A stretch of 15,894 nt of DNA from an uncultured Lachnospiraceae bacterium (GTDB lineage Bacteria > Bacillota > Clostridia > Lachnospirales > Lachnospiraceae): the NCBI GenBank assembly GCA_934317845.1, contig CAKRES010000028.1:1-15894 (forward strand), in the 5' to 3' direction. Below the pieces are notes generated by a model. That model did not search any database. It was given only the letters and a program-made list of their open reading frames with translations, and was not told the origin of the DNA. Both the position numbers and the translations under genes were made by a program. Shown here piece after piece: positions 14,561 through 15,894 of the stretch; within the stretch, counting starts at the first letter, position 1, and each line of letters starts with the position of its first letter.

Positions 14561-14573
14561 GATAGTGAGTATC
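14529..14573 (+). promoter_or_regulatory. Upstream copy of the TetR-type promoter-operator
   Basis: TTGACA at 14529-14534, 17 bp, TATGAT at 14552-14557, then TGA and GATA-GTGAG-TATC at 14561-14573. Boxes, spacing and the GATA-N5-TATC element right after the -10 repeat those in front of the TetR gene. It lies over the end of the PBECR4-like pseudogene, and its transcript would meet a terminator after about 50 bases. Confidence 0.65.
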
Positions 14574-14582
14574 GAGGAAGAT

Positions 14583-14618
14583 AAAGCGTGTTGCCGGAAA
14601 TGGCAATGCGCTTTTTTT
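14583..14618 (+). terminator. Rho-independent terminator between the twin promoters
   Basis: AAAGCGTGTTGCC (14583-14595) pairs with GGCAATGCGCTTT (14602-14614): 13 bp including two G-U wobbles, loop GGAAAT, then T's to 14618. It ends the short transcript from the promoter at 14529 and shields the TetR promoter from upstream reading. Confidence 0.88.
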
Positions 14619-14630
14619 GTGGGGGAATGG

Positions 14631-14675
14631 TTGACAAATACAGCATATCTGTATATTATTGAGATAACTAGTATC
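14631..14675 (+). promoter_or_regulatory. Promoter and likely auto-operator of the TetR-family gene
   Basis: TTGACA at 14631-14636, 17 bp, TATTAT at 14654-14659, then TGA and GATA-ACTAG-TATC at 14663-14675. A GATA/TATC inverted repeat over the start site is a natural TetR-family operator, so the gene at 14696 probably represses itself. Near-identity with the copy at 14529 supports function. Confidence 0.75.
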
Positions 14676-14695
14676 AAAAAGGAGAAAGCATACAA

Positions 14696-15346
14696 ATGAG
14701 TAAAACACAAAAGCAAAAAGAGAAAGAGGAAGCACTTAAACAAAAGATCATAGACGCTGCCTTTCAGATTTTCGTAGAAAAAAAGATTGAAGCGGTCAGT
14801 ATGGGAGAGATCGCAGAGCTGGCAGGAGTAGGACGCGCGACATTATTCCGTTATTATCCGAATAAGCTGGAGTTAGTGATCGCAGTGTGTGCTGCCAAAT
14901 GGAAAGAGTATCTGGATGCACTGGATGCGAAGCGTCCCCTGGAATCCATTGGAGATATTCCGGCGATTGACCGGTTTACCTTCACGCTGGACAGTTATAT
15001 CGACATGTACCGGCATCACAAGGATTTATTGCAGTATAATGACAACTTCAACCATTATGTCACCCATGAGGGAGTAGAGGAGAAACAGCTTGAGGAGTTT
15101 CATGCATCCCTTTATTCGGTCAATACGAGACTGGAATGGATGTATGAGAAAGCAAAGGAGGATCACACGTTCCGTACGGATATTCCGAGGGAGGAGTTTT
15201 TCCGTGTGACAGTGCATACGATGATGACGGCTTGTACGTACTGTGCCAGCGGATTTATCTGGGGATCAGAGGACAACAAGGACTATACTTCGGAGTTACT
15301 CAGGATCAAGGAAATGATCTTAAATTATGCGAAAATCTCTGAATGA
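14696..15346 (+). CDS. TetR/AcrR-family transcriptional regulator
   Basis: The 216-residue protein opens with a very charged stretch (K-T-Q-K-Q-K-E-K-E-E), followed by the TetR helix-turn-helix at about 14-60: I-I-D-A-A-F-Q-I-F-V, S-M-G-E-I-A-E-L-A-G-V and the recognition helix with G-R-A-T-L-F-R-Y-Y-P-N-K. The C-terminal 150 residues form the all-helical ligand and dimerisation part, which does not reveal the ligand. An AAAAGGAG ribosome site sits about ten bases before the ATG. The twin GATA-N5-TATC sites at 14561 and 14663 are the probable operators. The next gene, a secreted surface protein 124 bp downstream with no terminator between, may be in the same transcript and thus under its control. 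Confidence 0.93.
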   Translation: MSKTQKQKEKEEALKQKIIDAAFQIFVEKKIEAVSMGEIAELAGVGRATLFRYYPNKLELVIAVCAAKWKEYLDALDAKRPLESIGDIPAIDRFTFTLDSYIDMYRHHKDLLQYNDNFNHYVTHEGVEEKQLEEFHASLYSVNTRLEWMYEKAKEDHTFRTDIPREEFFRVTVHTMMTACTYCASGFIWGSEDNKDYTSELLRIKEMILNYAKISE

Positions 15347-15405
15347 CAGAGAGGGAGTCAATGTTTGTTGTGTGCCAAGTAAGGAAATAAGTGATGTATG
15401 ACACA

Positions 15406-15449
15406 ATGTACTCCAGGAATCTTCTAAACGAAGAATTTCGAGAGTACAT
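15406..15449 (+). promoter_or_regulatory. Long hairpin in the leader of the surface protein gene
   Basis: ATGTACTC (15406-15413) is mirrored exactly by GAGTACAT (15442-15449). Inside it, GGAATCTTC pairs with GAAGAATTTC around the loop TAAAC with one bulge. No T run follows and the ribosome site (AAAGGGAGG) starts about ten bases later, so it is a leader structure or a protein-binding palindrome, not a terminator. Confidence 0.5.
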
Positions 15450-15470
15450 CGCAAGGAAAGGGAGGAAGAT

Positions 15471-15894
15471 ATGAAACAAAGAAAACGAGGAATAAGGCGG
15501 ATATTTGCTGGAATTATGGCGGTTCTTATGGTGTTGGTGACAGTGGATGTCAGCGGCTGGAGCGTGATGAATGCGAAGGCGGAGGAGACTGCGGTGGGAA
15601 AAGCTCCACAAACCTTGTCCATAATGAGAGCGGACGGGACAGCAAGCATTATTATTTTGAATGGGAAACTTCAGGATGATGGAGTTTCTGGTAATGCGAA
15701 CACGTTATACGCGGGAACAAATTGGCATTATGATAGTGTGAAGAATCAGCTTGTACTCCAAAATGCGTCTGCTCAACATATTACTGTTGAAGATGGAGAT
15801 CTTACCATTTTGTTATCCGGGGAAAATACAGTAAGTGGTAATATTACATCAAAGTCAAGCAATGGGGAACATACGCTGGAATTAAAGAGTGATA
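15471..15894 (+). CDS. Secreted surface protein with carbohydrate-binding/beta-helix-like repeats (3' partial)
   Basis: GGGAGG precedes ATG 15471 by about five bases. The first 38 residues are a Sec signal peptide: basic start M-K-Q-R-K-R-G-I-R-R, hydrophobic core F-A-G-I-M-A-V-L-M-V-L-V, and an A-K-A cleavage site before E-E. The visible mature part has short beta-like stretches of the kind W-H-Y-D-S-V-K-N-Q-L-V-L-Q, I-T-V-E-D-G-D-L-T-I-L-L and G-E-N-T-V-S-G-N. This alternation of 'W-x-Y-D … L-x-L', 'G-D-L-T-I' and 'G-x-N-T-[IV]-x-G' is typical of large exported proteins of gut Firmicutes annotated as carbohydrate-binding (Cthe_2159-like) beta-helix proteins. The frame is open to the window edge, so anchor and full domain order are unseen. 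It may be controlled by the TetR-family gene just upstream; that is inference from position. Confidence 0.8.
   Translation, partial: MKQRKRGIRRIFAGIMAVLMVLVTVDVSGWSVMNAKAEETAVGKAPQTLSIMRADGTASIIILNGKLQDDGVSGNANTLYAGTNWHYDSVKNQLVLQNASAQHITVEDGDLTILLSGENTVSGNITSKSSNGEHTLELKSD

Noticed and set aside
1..15894. CRISPR array, tRNA genes, rRNA genes, complete insertion sequence
   Set aside because: No regularly spaced repeats, no cloverleaf or rRNA core sequences and no transposase frame were seen on reading through the window.

Overview
The window looks like a chromosomal segment of a gut-type Firmicute, most likely a Lachnospiraceae member (Ruminococcus/Mediterraneibacter/Blautia/Dorea-like). The case rests on moderate-to-low G+C judged by eye, strong AGGAGG-type ribosome sites, all genes on one strand, HQTKTP-type sensor kinases beside FtsX-type ABC transporters, a secreted protein with an AKA-EE signal cleavage site, and an AlbA_2-class ATP-binding regulator with a K-M-P-D linker. 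The species cannot be fixed from the sequence alone.

Positions 1-2225 hold a small cluster of unclear job. It contains the 3' end of a probable surface protein, a 34-residue peptide with the E-D-I-I-T-T-S core and a well-placed ribosome site, a terminator-like hairpin, a single-pass membrane protein with a long charged disordered tail, and a member of the NTP_transf_5 nucleotidyltransferase family. The peptide and the membrane protein end in related octapeptides, [DE]-L-P-x4-E.

Positions 2258-7222 are the first complete signalling and transport module: OmpR-type regulator, short one-helix histidine kinase, MacB-like ATPase and an 856-residue FtsX-type permease with eight predicted helices. 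Positions 7223-8640 are a scar zone. It has an in-frame fusion of a LysR-regulator tail to a headless AlbA_2-type ATP-binding regulator, a frameshifted scrap of another ABC ATPase, and perhaps the tail of a membrane protein on the minus strand.

Positions 8641-13675 are a second, unrelated module with the order regulator, two-helix kinase, FtsX permease, ATPase. A perfect 13-bp terminator stem is built into the end of the kinase gene. It is followed at once by a direct-repeat operator (TTTAAG-N5-TTTAAG), which suggests that the regulator switches on the transporter separately from its own operon.

Positions 13676-14640 contain few or no intact genes. They hold a candidate structured RNA of about 205 nt with a promoter-like start and a strong terminator, a PBECR4-like pseudogene with one in-frame TGA, and a promoter-operator followed by its own terminator. 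That promoter-operator is repeated almost exactly about 100 bp downstream in front of a TetR-family gene. The window closes with a secreted surface protein, cut by the window edge, whose leader contains a long hairpin.
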